Shown here piece after piece: positions 6,955 through 14,808 of a stretch of 17,025 nt of DNA. Each line of letters starts with the position of its first letter. Within the stretch, counting starts at the first letter, position 1. The stretch is taken from positions 1 to 17,025 of the forward strand of contig CALZHO010000004.1 of assembly GCA_945787425.1 (NCBI GenBank). The letters run 5' to 3'. The DNA is from an uncultured Bacteroidales bacterium. GTDB lineage: Bacteria > Bacteroidota > Bacteroidia > Bacteroidales > Paludibacteraceae. A program made the translations under genes and the position numbers. The notes beneath the pieces are model-generated. The model saw nothing but the letters and a program-made list of their open reading frames with translations. It searched no databases and was not told where the DNA came from.

Positions 6955-8520
6955 ATGAAAAAGTTAGTGTATTTAATATTAGCCGCTTTCACATTGGGAA
7001 TATCTGCTTGCCATTGGGTTGCAGAGCCTACACCAGGTGTCTCTCAACTAGAAGATTACTATGTTTCAGGTGTTGCTTGTATCAATAATGTCAATGCCAA
7101 TTATGTGCCTTTGGCTTGGGAATTCAATAATACATACTACAGCGAGTGGTTTATTGGCGATGTGATGTCCGATGATGCCCTCAAAGGTGGACAAAACATT
7201 TCAGACATGGCTTCCGCATACGAACTGGAAAATTTCAAAGCGAATGCTGACAATGAGATTGCACACGAGTTTTTCAAAGCACAATACGAAGGTATTGCGC
7301 GTTGCAACTCATCGTTGATTTATATCCCTGCTGTCAAATGTGACTCCAATATGAATGCTTCGTTGAAGGAGCGTTTGTTGGGTGAATGCTATTTCCTACG
7401 CGCATACTACTATTTCCGTTTAGTTCGTACTTATGGCGGTGTGCCTATAACGCTCAAAATTGAAAATGATGATAGCCAATGGGAGTTAGCAAGTTCAACC
7501 AAAGAGCAAGTTTATGCGCAAATCATCTCTGATTTAGAGGAAGCAGAAAGTCGTCTATGGAACAAAAGCGAAACGAGTGGGGATAATATGGGACGTGCTA
7601 CCAAAGGTGCCGCACAAGCCATGCTTACCAAAGTGTATATGTACATGAATCAACCAGATAAAGCTGTACAATGGGGCAAGAAATTCTTAAAAGAACAAGC
7701 TACAGAATATAACTTAGTACCTAATTTCGCCGACAACTTTACGATTGCTGGCGAGAATAATAGCGAATCCATCTTTGAGATTCAATACGAGAATGAGGGG
7801 ACTTCTGACTATGGCACAGGAAATGGTTCTACACGCGGTACATTCACTACGGTTCTCACTCGCTCACGCTCTACCAATATGGGCGATGAAGGTTGGGGAT
7901 TCAACAAACCTACTCACAACCTCTACAATGAGTTCGAAGAAGGTGATGCTCGTCGCGATGCAACCATTATATTGTTAGATGCAGAGCATTTGGGTGACCA
8001 GGATACATATTTGGGCACATCCTACTTAAATCGCAAGACGGGATTGTACAACGAAGATGGTACTGGATATACCCACAAGAATGCACATAATACTCGTGGT
8101 GTACTAAACAACAAGCAAATGCGCTTATCCGATTTCTACCTGCTTTATGCTGAAGCATGCGAGGCCATAGGTGATGAGGCAACCGCCACTGAATATCTTA
8201 ATAAGGTACGCACGCGTGCGAATATGCCTTTGTATCCAAATTATACTTTCTCTATCAACGGTGCGGTAGTTCAGAACCCAACTTTGTTAGAGGCTATCCG
8301 CCACGAACGTCGTGTGGAACTTGCTATGGAAGGACACCGTTGGTTTGACCTTTGCCGATGGGGAGTGGCTTATGAAGTGATGACTGCTTATATGGCACTC
8401 GAATCCAACGAAGCAAAAGCAGAAATGCAACCTTTCCAAAAGGGAGTGCATGAGTTGCTACCTATACCTTCAAAAGAACGCCAACTCAATCCTTTATTAG
8501 GACAAAATCCTGGATATTAA
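6955..8520 (+). CDS. SusD-like surface glycan-binding lipoprotein
   Basis: This 521-residue outer-membrane lipoprotein acts as the lid of the SusC pore and binds the polysaccharide at the cell surface. The signal peptide ends in the lipobox GISAC with Cys19 as the lipidated residue. The fold is the alpha-helical TPR type typical of RagB/SusD: LLGECYFLRAYYYFRLVRTYGGVP, EQVYAQIISDLEEAE, GAAQAMLTKVYMY, and the C-terminal signature RRVELAMEGHRWFDL (about 452-466), ending in LNPLLGQNPGY. It follows the susC-like stop by only 19 bases and has an unusually strong ribosome binding site. Beta-1,3-glucan specificity is inferred from the neighbours, because SusD sequence alone does not reveal the ligand. 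Confidence 0.95.
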   Translation: MKKLVYLILAAFTLGISACHWVAEPTPGVSQLEDYYVSGVACINNVNANYVPLAWEFNNTYYSEWFIGDVMSDDALKGGQNISDMASAYELENFKANADNEIAHEFFKAQYEGIARCNSSLIYIPAVKCDSNMNASLKERLLGECYFLRAYYYFRLVRTYGGVPITLKIENDDSQWELASSTKEQVYAQIISDLEEAESRLWNKSETSGDNMGRATKGAAQAMLTKVYMYMNQPDKAVQWGKKFLKEQATEYNLVPNFADNFTIAGENNSESIFEIQYENEGTSDYGTGNGSTRGTFTTVLTRSRSTNMGDEGWGFNKPTHNLYNEFEEGDARRDATIILLDAEHLGDQDTYLGTSYLNRKTGLYNEDGTGYTHKNAHNTRGVLNNKQMRLSDFYLLYAEACEAIGDEATATEYLNKVRTRANMPLYPNYTFSINGAVVQNPTLLEAIRHERRVELAMEGHRWFDLCRWGVAYEVMTAYMALESNEAKAEMQPFQKGVHELLPIPSKERQLNPLLGQNPGY

Positions 8521-8523
8521 AAA

Positions 8524-8556
8524 ACGGTCAAGAAGACTGTATAAATAATTATTTAT
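8524..8556 (+). other. Intercistronic hairpin and AT palindrome after the susD-like gene
   Basis: ACGGTC (8524-8529) can pair with GACTGT (8535-8540), including one G-U pair, across a 5-base loop. It is followed at once by the perfect 16-base palindrome ATAAATAATTATTTAT (8541-8556). It begins three bases after the susD-like stop. It may be an RNA-processing or stability element; the stem is too weak and its tail too poor in T for a confident terminator. Confidence 0.3.
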
Positions 8557-8579
8557 TAACCAATTAATTTTATTAAACA

Positions 8580-9383
8580 ATGAAAAAGTTTCTTTTATTC
8601 GCACTTGCTGCTTTCACATTAGTGGCTTGCGAGCCAAAATCAGAACCAGAGATTGATGGTAACAAACCAGGTACAGAACAACCAGGTGATGAGCCTGAAA
8701 AACCAGGTGACAAACCAGGTGACGAACCTGCTGGTAGCCCTTATGCAGAATTCGCACAACTGAATGGCTCTGCATACTATGTATTCTTCCTCCAAGCAGG
8801 TGCTACTGAGTACATCGGCAACAAAGTGATTTACAACTTTGGTCCTAACGACAATGCTGGTCAAGGTTCTCGCTGGCTTTACATTTGGGATAATACATTC
8901 GTAGGCGGTACTGCAGTTGGATCTGATCCATTTGACCAAGCTGAAGGTTGGACAGCATTGGCACAAGGAACAGGTGGTTGGGCAGGAGCAGGCCTTTGCG
9001 TAGCAATCAATGATGCGAACAATACTTCTGGCGCAGGCGCTGCTGAAGATTTGGCTGCATTGACAGCTATTCAAAATCATATTACCAACTACGAAGAGTG
9101 GTATTTGGCTGTTGCTTTGAAGAATACAGTTCCAGGTGCTGCTTATGACTTCCAATTAATTGGTAGCAATGTAAATGGAACAGAGGCTGGTAACGGAGTC
9201 GTTAATGTAAAACCAGCAGCTACAGGTGAGTGGGTTTATCTAGAGTATAAACTCTCTGAAATAGCTGGACTGGAGTTTGGTGACTTTACCAATAATGGTT
9301 CTAATATCTTGACCGTTGTTGCTAACCCTTATATGTCTGATGTACAATTAGACCTTGGTTATGCATTCTTATATAAGAAGTAA
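8580..9383 (+). CDS. Small surface lipoprotein, probable glycan-binding protein (SusE/SGBP position)
   Basis: This 267-residue protein has a lipoprotein signal peptide (MKKFLLFALAAFTLVAC, Cys17) followed by acidic residues, which in Bacteroidetes favours export to the cell surface. Residues about 18-53 form a low-complexity tether built from PGDEP/KPGD-like units. The remaining roughly 210 residues are rich in aromatic residues, Gly and Asn (YYVFFLQAG, GSRWLYIWDNTF, GTGGWAGAGLCVAIND) and end in GYAFLYKK, which looks like one beta-sandwich carbohydrate-binding domain. I do not recognise a named family and no catalytic motif is evident. Its place directly after SusC/SusD is where surface glycan-binding proteins are usually encoded, so a role in holding beta-glucan at the surface is inferred. 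The signal peptide resembles that of the SusD-like protein (both contain LAAFTL). Confidence 0.85.
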   Translation: MKKFLLFALAAFTLVACEPKSEPEIDGNKPGTEQPGDEPEKPGDKPGDEPAGSPYAEFAQLNGSAYYVFFLQAGATEYIGNKVIYNFGPNDNAGQGSRWLYIWDNTFVGGTAVGSDPFDQAEGWTALAQGTGGWAGAGLCVAINDANNTSGAGAAEDLAALTAIQNHITNYEEWYLAVALKNTVPGAAYDFQLIGSNVNGTEAGNGVVNVKPAATGEWVYLEYKLSEIAGLEFGDFTNNGSNILTVVANPYMSDVQLDLGYAFLYKK

Positions 9384-9393
9384 ATCTGTTATT

Positions 9394-9428
9394 TTAAGAG
9401 TCAGCGAGGGTCCTTCGCTGACTCTTAA
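9394..9428 (+). terminator. Perfect 14-bp stem-loop, internal terminator or attenuator
   Basis: TTAAGAGTCAGCGA (9394-9407) and its exact complement (9415-9428) enclose a 7-base loop (9408-9414). It lies 11 bases after the stop of the small lipoprotein gene and 44 bases before the GH128 gene. What follows is only moderately T-rich and contains CCC, so termination is probably partial. It likely lowers enzyme mRNA relative to the SusCD part or protects the upstream mRNA 3' end. I saw no new promoter between it and the GH128 start. Confidence 0.7.
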
Positions 9429-9472
9429 TTCCCTTTATTCAAATAATATCCATTAAACATTATTACACTCCC

Positions 9473-10753
9473 ATGAAATATATTAACTTATCCGTCCTTA
9501 CTATAATATTAGCTTTTATCTCGTGTACACAACAAAACGAGCCGATAGTTGATTCCAATGAATATGCTTATGTGCAAGGTAAAAGCCCTAAACGCGGTGT
9601 GAGTTTCTCATGGCAGATGAGTGAAGATTTCGACTTGTTGGGGAGCGCTATCTCTTGGAGTTACAACTGGGGTAACTCTCCCGCCGCAACTATGGAAGAT
9701 AAATACCAACAGTATGGTATTCAATATGTACCTATGTGTTGGAACAATAATTATTCTGTAAATAAAATCAACAACTATTTCTCAACCCACGCTGGCACTA
9801 ATTATCTATTGGGTTACAACGAACCCAATTTAACAGACCAAGCCAATATGACTCCTACGCAAGCTGCAGAAAAATGGGGTGAGGTGGTTGAATTAGCAAA
9901 AACAAATAATGCACGCTTGATTTCTCCTGCTCTCAACTGGGGTACGCTTGCTGGGTATCATAATGGTGTGCAATGGTTGCAAGAATTTTTCAATTTAGTT
10001 AATCCCGACGATATCTATGGTATCGCTGTACACATATACATGAATTCTGCTAAAGCTACCTTGGGAGACCTTCAGCGTTATAAGGTGTTTGGTAAACCTT
10101 TGTGGCTCACAGAGTTTTGCGCATGGGAAGGTTGCAACTCCTCGGCAGCACAATGCCAATTTATGGCTCAATGTATCAACTCTTTAGAGCAAGATCCAGA
10201 TATAGAGCGTTATGCTTGGTTTATTCCTCGTTGGGATCCAGCTACAGAATCTGCACCATACATGCAATTAATTACTAAGACCAAACCATATCGCTTAACA
10301 GAAAGAGGATACCTCTTTATCAATATGTCTACTTTTGATAAGGATGCGATATATCCATGTGGCAAACGCATTCCTGCTGAGCACTATCGTGCTTGTAGTG
10401 TGGATGAGAATTACGTCTCGCCTCAAATTGCTATTGGTACTGATGTGGATGGACGATTGCAGATAGATGGTTTGGCTCTCAACCAATGGATGGATTATAA
10501 GATAAATATGCTATCAGGCGTGAAAGATTTCCAAATCCGCTACACTGCTACTCGTGATTCAGAAATAACTATCTATAATGTAGATGAGAATGGCAATGAA
10601 ACAGCGTTGCAAACAGTTGTATTGCCTTCTACTGCCTCCAAAATAGCATGGACTACACTGACTGCTGATTTTGTTCCTACATTAGGCACACAAGTGATTC
10701 GTCTGAAATGTACCAAGGGTTTAGTACGTATGAATTGGTTTAAATTTAAATAA
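9473..10753 (+). CDS. GH128 endo-beta-1,3-glucanase with C-terminal CBM6-like domain, lipoprotein
   Basis: This 426-residue lipoprotein (lipobox FISC, Cys18) probably cleaves internal beta-1,3-glucosidic bonds at the cell surface. Residues about 38-285 match the Glyco_hydro_cc/GH128 TIM-barrel family: RGVSFSW, QYVPMCWN, LLGYNEPN with the probable acid/base Glu117, AVHIY, and LWLTEF with the probable nucleophile Glu214. Residues about 297-426 look like a CBM6 beta-sandwich, starting IPAEHYRAC and ending VRMNWFKFK, with the usual W-x-x-Y strand (WMDYKI) near 339-344. CBM6 modules often bind beta-1,3-glucan chain ends. The gene follows the strong hairpin and is 34 bases from the next GH16 gene. 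The catalytic roles are taken from the family pattern. Confidence 0.9.
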   Translation: MKYINLSVLTIILAFISCTQQNEPIVDSNEYAYVQGKSPKRGVSFSWQMSEDFDLLGSAISWSYNWGNSPAATMEDKYQQYGIQYVPMCWNNNYSVNKINNYFSTHAGTNYLLGYNEPNLTDQANMTPTQAAEKWGEVVELAKTNNARLISPALNWGTLAGYHNGVQWLQEFFNLVNPDDIYGIAVHIYMNSAKATLGDLQRYKVFGKPLWLTEFCAWEGCNSSAAQCQFMAQCINSLEQDPDIERYAWFIPRWDPATESAPYMQLITKTKPYRLTERGYLFINMSTFDKDAIYPCGKRIPAEHYRACSVDENYVSPQIAIGTDVDGRLQIDGLALNQWMDYKINMLSGVKDFQIRYTATRDSEITIYNVDENGNETALQTVVLPSTASKIAWTTLTADFVPTLGTQVIRLKCTKGLVRMNWFKFK

Positions 10754-10787
10754 AATACTTTATAAAACTACTTAATTTTTCCGCATT

Positions 10788-12323
10788 ATGACAAAATATC
10801 TACACATAACCATCTTATTAGCAGTATTCACCATGCTGCCTCTTTCTGCTCAAACATTAGAGATTGACTCTTTTGAACAGTCTGCTACTGCGTGGACATC
10901 CGTTTCTTGTGGATCAGAATGGACCGAAAATCCCGATATCATAGGGCTCAATCGTTCATGCGGCACTTTGATGATAGTGCGTGCTCCAGGTTGCGATAAT
11001 TGGTCTGGAGCACTGAAAGCCCTATCAACACCCATCACGGGGTATCGATATGTACATGTCCTTATGTATCGCAATAATACTAATCTTCCTAATCTCAAAG
11101 TTTATGATCCCGAGAAGGAGAATGAATCTGCTGATTTAGAACCAATGACCACCAATATCGTTGCTAACCAATGGCAAGATGTAGTTTTTGATGTGCAAAA
11201 TCATGCCATTAATTTTATTTTCCTGATGGTAGATCGAACCGATATTGATCAAGATGCATGGATGTATATTGATGATATTTTATTAAGCAATGACCCCACG
11301 CCACGTACTTCCCCTAACGCAGTTTGTGAGCAAAGTCCTTCTACTCCTTCAGAGGATGCTTACACCCTCGTTTGGAACGAAGACTTCACCGACGCTACCC
11401 TCGACCGCAAGGTTTGGAACATAGAGGTCAATGGCGATGGCGGTGGCAACAACGAGTTGCAATACTATTGCGAAAAAGGGGTAACCCTCGCTACCGAACC
11501 CACTACAGGCAAACGCTGCCTTATGCTTACTGCCACCAAAGAGGACTACTATGGCAAGAAATGCACCTCGGGTCGTGTCAATACCAAGAATAATCTCTAC
11601 TACACCTTCGGCAAGATCGAAGCGCGTATCAAGTTCCCCAATACGGCCAATGGCTTATGGCCTGCGTTCTGGCAGATGGGTAATGATTTCGATCAAGTAG
11701 GATGGCCACGCTGCGGAGAGACCGACATCATTGAGTTAGGCAATGTCAATGGTATCAACCGTGGCACACAAGACCGCTACTTCAATGGTGCTCTACACCT
11801 CGGCTCTGCTTGGAACACCGTATGGAGCGATGCACAAGACATCACCTATCGCTATTCCGTAGAAGACACTTTCCATATTGTCACCATGATCTGGACACCC
11901 ACCTCTATCGATATGTATATGGACCGCGATGCCCACCCGGGCGTAAAACCCTATTTCCACGCTGACTTAGAGCCCAACAACGATGCCAACTACGACCGTA
12001 GTCGCGTCTTTGCTAAGCCCAACTTCATCATCGCTAACCTCGCCGTAGGTGGCAACTTCCCTCAGATTTGGGACATCAACAAGATCACAGCCCTTGCCAA
12101 TGGTCCACGCTCCGTCTATATCGACTGGATTCGTATCTACCAACAAGGCACCGACAAAGAGACCTTTGTATCACCATCACCAAGCGATGATATCGAACCC
12201 GAAAATGGCACTGCAGTGGATAATATAATCCTCTCTCAACCAGCGCAAAAGGTGATCATGAACGGACAATTATATATCCGCAAAGACGGACAACTATACA
12301 ACATCGTAGGACAACCACTCTAA
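10788..12323 (+). CDS. Secreted GH16 endo-beta-1,3-glucanase (laminarinase) with N-terminal binding domain and C-terminal sorting-like tail
   Basis: This 511-residue protein has a standard signal peptide (cleavage likely after LPLSA, residue 21) with no lipobox. Residues about 24-168 form a galactose-binding-like beta-sandwich, probably a carbohydrate-binding module, followed by a Pro/Ser/Thr-rich linker (169-190). The GH16 laminarinase domain spans about 191-453 with GLWPAFW and the catalytic motif GETDIIE: Glu311 nucleophile, Asp313, Glu316 acid/base. The last 34 residues, with QKVIMNGQLYIRKDG and YNIVGQPL, resemble the short C-terminal cassette of type IX secretion substrates in Bacteroidales. 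DNA encoding the binding domain is AT-rich, while DNA for the GH16 domain is clearly GC-richer. The GH16 part is a close paralogue of the next gene. It probably makes the first cuts in laminarin. Confidence 0.93.
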   Translation: MTKYLHITILLAVFTMLPLSAQTLEIDSFEQSATAWTSVSCGSEWTENPDIIGLNRSCGTLMIVRAPGCDNWSGALKALSTPITGYRYVHVLMYRNNTNLPNLKVYDPEKENESADLEPMTTNIVANQWQDVVFDVQNHAINFIFLMVDRTDIDQDAWMYIDDILLSNDPTPRTSPNAVCEQSPSTPSEDAYTLVWNEDFTDATLDRKVWNIEVNGDGGGNNELQYYCEKGVTLATEPTTGKRCLMLTATKEDYYGKKCTSGRVNTKNNLYYTFGKIEARIKFPNTANGLWPAFWQMGNDFDQVGWPRCGETDIIELGNVNGINRGTQDRYFNGALHLGSAWNTVWSDAQDITYRYSVEDTFHIVTMIWTPTSIDMYMDRDAHPGVKPYFHADLEPNNDANYDRSRVFAKPNFIIANLAVGGNFPQIWDINKITALANGPRSVYIDWIRIYQQGTDKETFVSPSPSDDIEPENGTAVDNIILSQPAQKVIMNGQLYIRKDGQLYNIVGQPL

Positions 12324-12336
12324 ACAACACTATACC

Positions 12337-13323
12337 ATGCTACACCACACGAAACAATTCTGCACCATTTTCTTCGCCATTCTCCTCACTGCTTGTGGAG
12401 CGCGTGAACCATATACCCTCGTATGGGAAGACGATTTCAATGCCCCTACGTTGGACACTGCTTATTGGAACGTGGACGATAACGCTCGTGGTGGAGGCAA
12501 TGCCGAGATGCAGTACTACACCCCTCGCAACGTCACTATCGAACGTTATCCCGTATCGGGCGAGTCATGCCTCGTGCTCAATGCCAAACGCGAGGACTAT
12601 CGCAACCGCCCTGCCACTTCGGCACGTGTCAATACCCAGGACAAAGTCACCGTATGCTACGGCAAGATCGAAGCGCGTATCGCTTTCCCTTACACGGGCA
12701 ATGGTCTATGGCCTGCGTTCTGGATGCTGGGCAATAACCTTGCCACCAACCTTGGCAATGATGATTCCATTGATCAGAAAAAGAAGCAGTTAGAAGCGCA
12801 AGGGCGCGTAGTATGGCCCAAATGCGGTGAAATCGACATCGTAGAGATGGGTCACAAAGATGGTATCGACAAGGGTGTATCCGACCGCTATTTCAATGGT
12901 GCTGCGCATTGGGGCGAGAGCTTCAACGATGGCAAGTACCCTAACCAAGCAGGCGTATGCGAAGCCCCTTATCCTGTACAAGGCGACTTCCACCTCTTCA
13001 CCGTCATCTGGACCGAAGATAGTCTGGCCATGTACCTCGACCAAGACCAATATCCCGAAGTAGCACCTTATTTTGCCCTCTCGTTGCGCGATAAATCGAT
13101 CAACGAACCAGGACACTACTTCAATCACCCTTTCTATATCGTACTCAACTTGGCAGTAGGTGGCTTCTTCCCAGGGCTACCAATGCACGAGAAGTACCCC
13201 GAGGTATATACTGCCGACCACGAGAACTTCCAACGTGTCACCGCCCTCCCTGCCGATGGCACCCCCGTCAAAATGTACATCGATTATATACGAATTTATA
13301 AACACAACGCTACACAATACTAA
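12337..13323 (+). CDS. GH16 endo-beta-1,3-glucanase lipoprotein
   Basis: This 328-residue single-domain GH16 enzyme is anchored by a lipoprotein signal (FFAILLTAC, Cys20). The catalytic motif is the canonical GEIDIVE with Glu165, Asp167 and Glu170, preceded by NGLWPAFW. Sequence features follow the preceding GH16 throughout (YTLVW, NVNTQ/NVNTK-type strand, YGKIEARI, DRYFNGA, NLAVGG, YIDYIRIY), but a charged insert of about 20 residues (about 133-157, with DQKKKQLEAQG) sits just before the catalytic strand and may reshape the substrate cleft. There is no binding module and no C-terminal tail. The gap to the upstream gene is 13 bases and to the symporter gene 14 bases, and the two junctions are alike. 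It likely shortens oligosaccharides before SusCD uptake. It could act on mixed-linkage glucan as well as laminarin. Confidence 0.93.
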   Translation: MLHHTKQFCTIFFAILLTACGAREPYTLVWEDDFNAPTLDTAYWNVDDNARGGGNAEMQYYTPRNVTIERYPVSGESCLVLNAKREDYRNRPATSARVNTQDKVTVCYGKIEARIAFPYTGNGLWPAFWMLGNNLATNLGNDDSIDQKKKQLEAQGRVVWPKCGEIDIVEMGHKDGIDKGVSDRYFNGAAHWGESFNDGKYPNQAGVCEAPYPVQGDFHLFTVIWTEDSLAMYLDQDQYPEVAPYFALSLRDKSINEPGHYFNHPFYIVLNLAVGGFFPGLPMHEKYPEVYTADHENFQRVTALPADGTPVKMYIDYIRIYKHNATQY

Positions 13324-13337
13324 ACAATACTACACTT

Positions 13338-14780
13338 ATGAAATTAACGATTCGAGAAAAACTCGGCTACAGCCTTGGTGATACTGCCTCACACTTTGTG
13401 TGGGACATGGTCAATTTCTGGTTAATATTCTACTATACCGACGTACTCGGTATCAGCCCCGCATGGTCCACAGCCATCGCTATCCTTGGCACCATCATGG
13501 ATGCGGTTATGGATCCTATCGTAGGCATCTGGGCAGACCGCACCAACACCCGTTGGGGTAAGTTCCGTCCGTTCTTGCTCTTCGGTTGCATTCCTTTTGC
13601 GCTGTTTGTCTTCCTTGCCTTCCTCGGTCCCGACCTGCAAGGCAATGCCCTCATCGCATACATCCTGCCTATGTTTATTGGCTTGCGTATCATCTATGCA
13701 GTAGTCAATATCCCTTACTCCTCTTTGGGAGCCGTGATGACCAATGACTCCATCGAGCGCGCAGGACTCAACTCCTACCGTTTCGTGGCTGCCAACATCG
13801 GCCAGTTACTCGTATCGGGCTTCGCTCTCTATATCGTCTATTACCTCGGCTCACACGCTACAGGCATGGACTACTCCATTATGTCCGATGACAGTGCGCG
13901 CAAACTCTTCATGGAAAACGGCGCAGGTAATACCGACCTCGTGCGCTCATCCTATATCATCGGTTTCAGATATCTCGTGGCTATCTTCGGTGCAATAGGT
14001 GTGATTCTCTTCCTCATCACTTTTGCTACCACCAAAGAGCGTATTGCTCCACCTAAACGCCAAGAGACCGACCTCAAGCACGACTTCAAGTACCTCTTCA
14101 AGAACCGCCCATGGGTGGTATTGATGCTCGTAGGTATTGTTTCCTTTATCATGTTTGCTATCCAAAACATCTCCGCGACTTACTACTTCAAGTATTTCCT
14201 TGATGCCGAATCCAAGAGCCAAATCTTCAACATACTCGGTACAGTAGCCCTCATCATCGCTATTCCTACCACAAAACCACTCGTAAAGAAGTTTGGCGCG
14301 AAACAACTCTATATTGTCTGCTCATTGCTCTCAGGACTATTCTTCTGTTTGCTCTATTTCGCAGGCACCAATTTCGTACTCATCAATGTCTTCAACTGCT
14401 TGGGTAAGATTGCCTATGCACCTGCTATCTCGTTGCTTTGGACCATGCTCGCCGATGCTGCTGACTACGGTGAGTGGAAGTTCCAACGCCGCACCACAGG
14501 TCTTTGCCTCTCTGCGGCGGTCTTCGCACAGAAAATTGGTTGGTCCATCGGTGCTGCTCTCTTTGGTGCTATTATGACTGCTGTTCATTTTGATGCTACA
14601 ATGGGCTTGCAACAAATCCAAAACGACCCTGCGATCATGAACTGCATCCATTGGCTCTTTGGTATCTTGCCGGGTGTACTCTATGCATCATGCGCTATCC
14701 TGCTGGCATTCTACAACCTCGACACTCCAACCCTGCAACAAATGAAATCCGACCTCGAACAACGAAGTTCTATCCTTTAA
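13338..14780 (+). CDS. GPH-family sugar:cation symporter (MFS)
   Basis: This 480-residue inner-membrane transporter belongs to the glycoside-pentoside-hexuronide:cation symporter family (MelB-like). It starts with EKLGYSLGDTASHFVWD, typical of the family, followed by the signature DAVMDPIVGIWADRTNTRWGKFRP (residues 55-78, with Asp55, Asp59 and Asp67). About twelve hydrophobic segments follow, including a hydrophilic stretch at about 178-207 (SDDSARKLFMENGAGNTD). The context suggests it moves beta-1,3-gluco-oligosaccharides from periplasm to cytoplasm for the adjacent phosphorylase; the exact substrate is inferred. The stop codon TAA (14778-14780) is part of the heptamer repeat tract that fills the junction to the next gene. 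Confidence 0.93.
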   Translation: MKLTIREKLGYSLGDTASHFVWDMVNFWLIFYYTDVLGISPAWSTAIAILGTIMDAVMDPIVGIWADRTNTRWGKFRPFLLFGCIPFALFVFLAFLGPDLQGNALIAYILPMFIGLRIIYAVVNIPYSSLGAVMTNDSIERAGLNSYRFVAANIGQLLVSGFALYIVYYLGSHATGMDYSIMSDDSARKLFMENGAGNTDLVRSSYIIGFRYLVAIFGAIGVILFLITFATTKERIAPPKRQETDLKHDFKYLFKNRPWVVLMLVGIVSFIMFAIQNISATYYFKYFLDAESKSQIFNILGTVALIIAIPTTKPLVKKFGAKQLYIVCSLLSGLFFCLLYFAGTNFVLINVFNCLGKIAYAPAISLLWTMLADAADYGEWKFQRRTTGLCLSAAVFAQKIGWSIGAALFGAIMTAVHFDATMGLQQIQNDPAIMNCIHWLFGILPGVLYASCAILLAFYNLDTPTLQQMKSDLEQRSSIL

Positions 14781-14808
14781 CCTTTCACCTTTAACCTCTC
14801 ACCTCACA
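14774..14808. repeat. Heptamer repeat tract, copy A, forming the symporter/phosphorylase junction
   Basis: Five consecutive 7-base units run from 14774 to 14808. Units 1 and 3 are CCTTTAA, unit 2 is CCTTTCA, unit 4 is CCTCTCA and unit 5 is CCTCACA. The symporter stop TAA is the end of unit 1, and the last A of unit 5 is the first base of the phosphorylase ATG. The whole 27-base intergenic sequence is therefore repeat, with no Shine-Dalgarno-like purines. Confidence 0.85.

Noticed and set aside
8640..9155. 171-residue open frame antisense to the small lipoprotein gene
   Set aside because: It is an antisense shadow of the repetitive Pro/Gly/Glu tether and Gly-rich domain, and its protein is a Cys/Ser-rich string without a recognisable fold or promoter.
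10754..10787. Separate promoter before the first GH16 gene, suggested by TACTTTAT
   Set aside because: It lacks the final TTTG of the -7 consensus and has no matching -33 element at the right spacing, so co-transcription from upstream is more likely.
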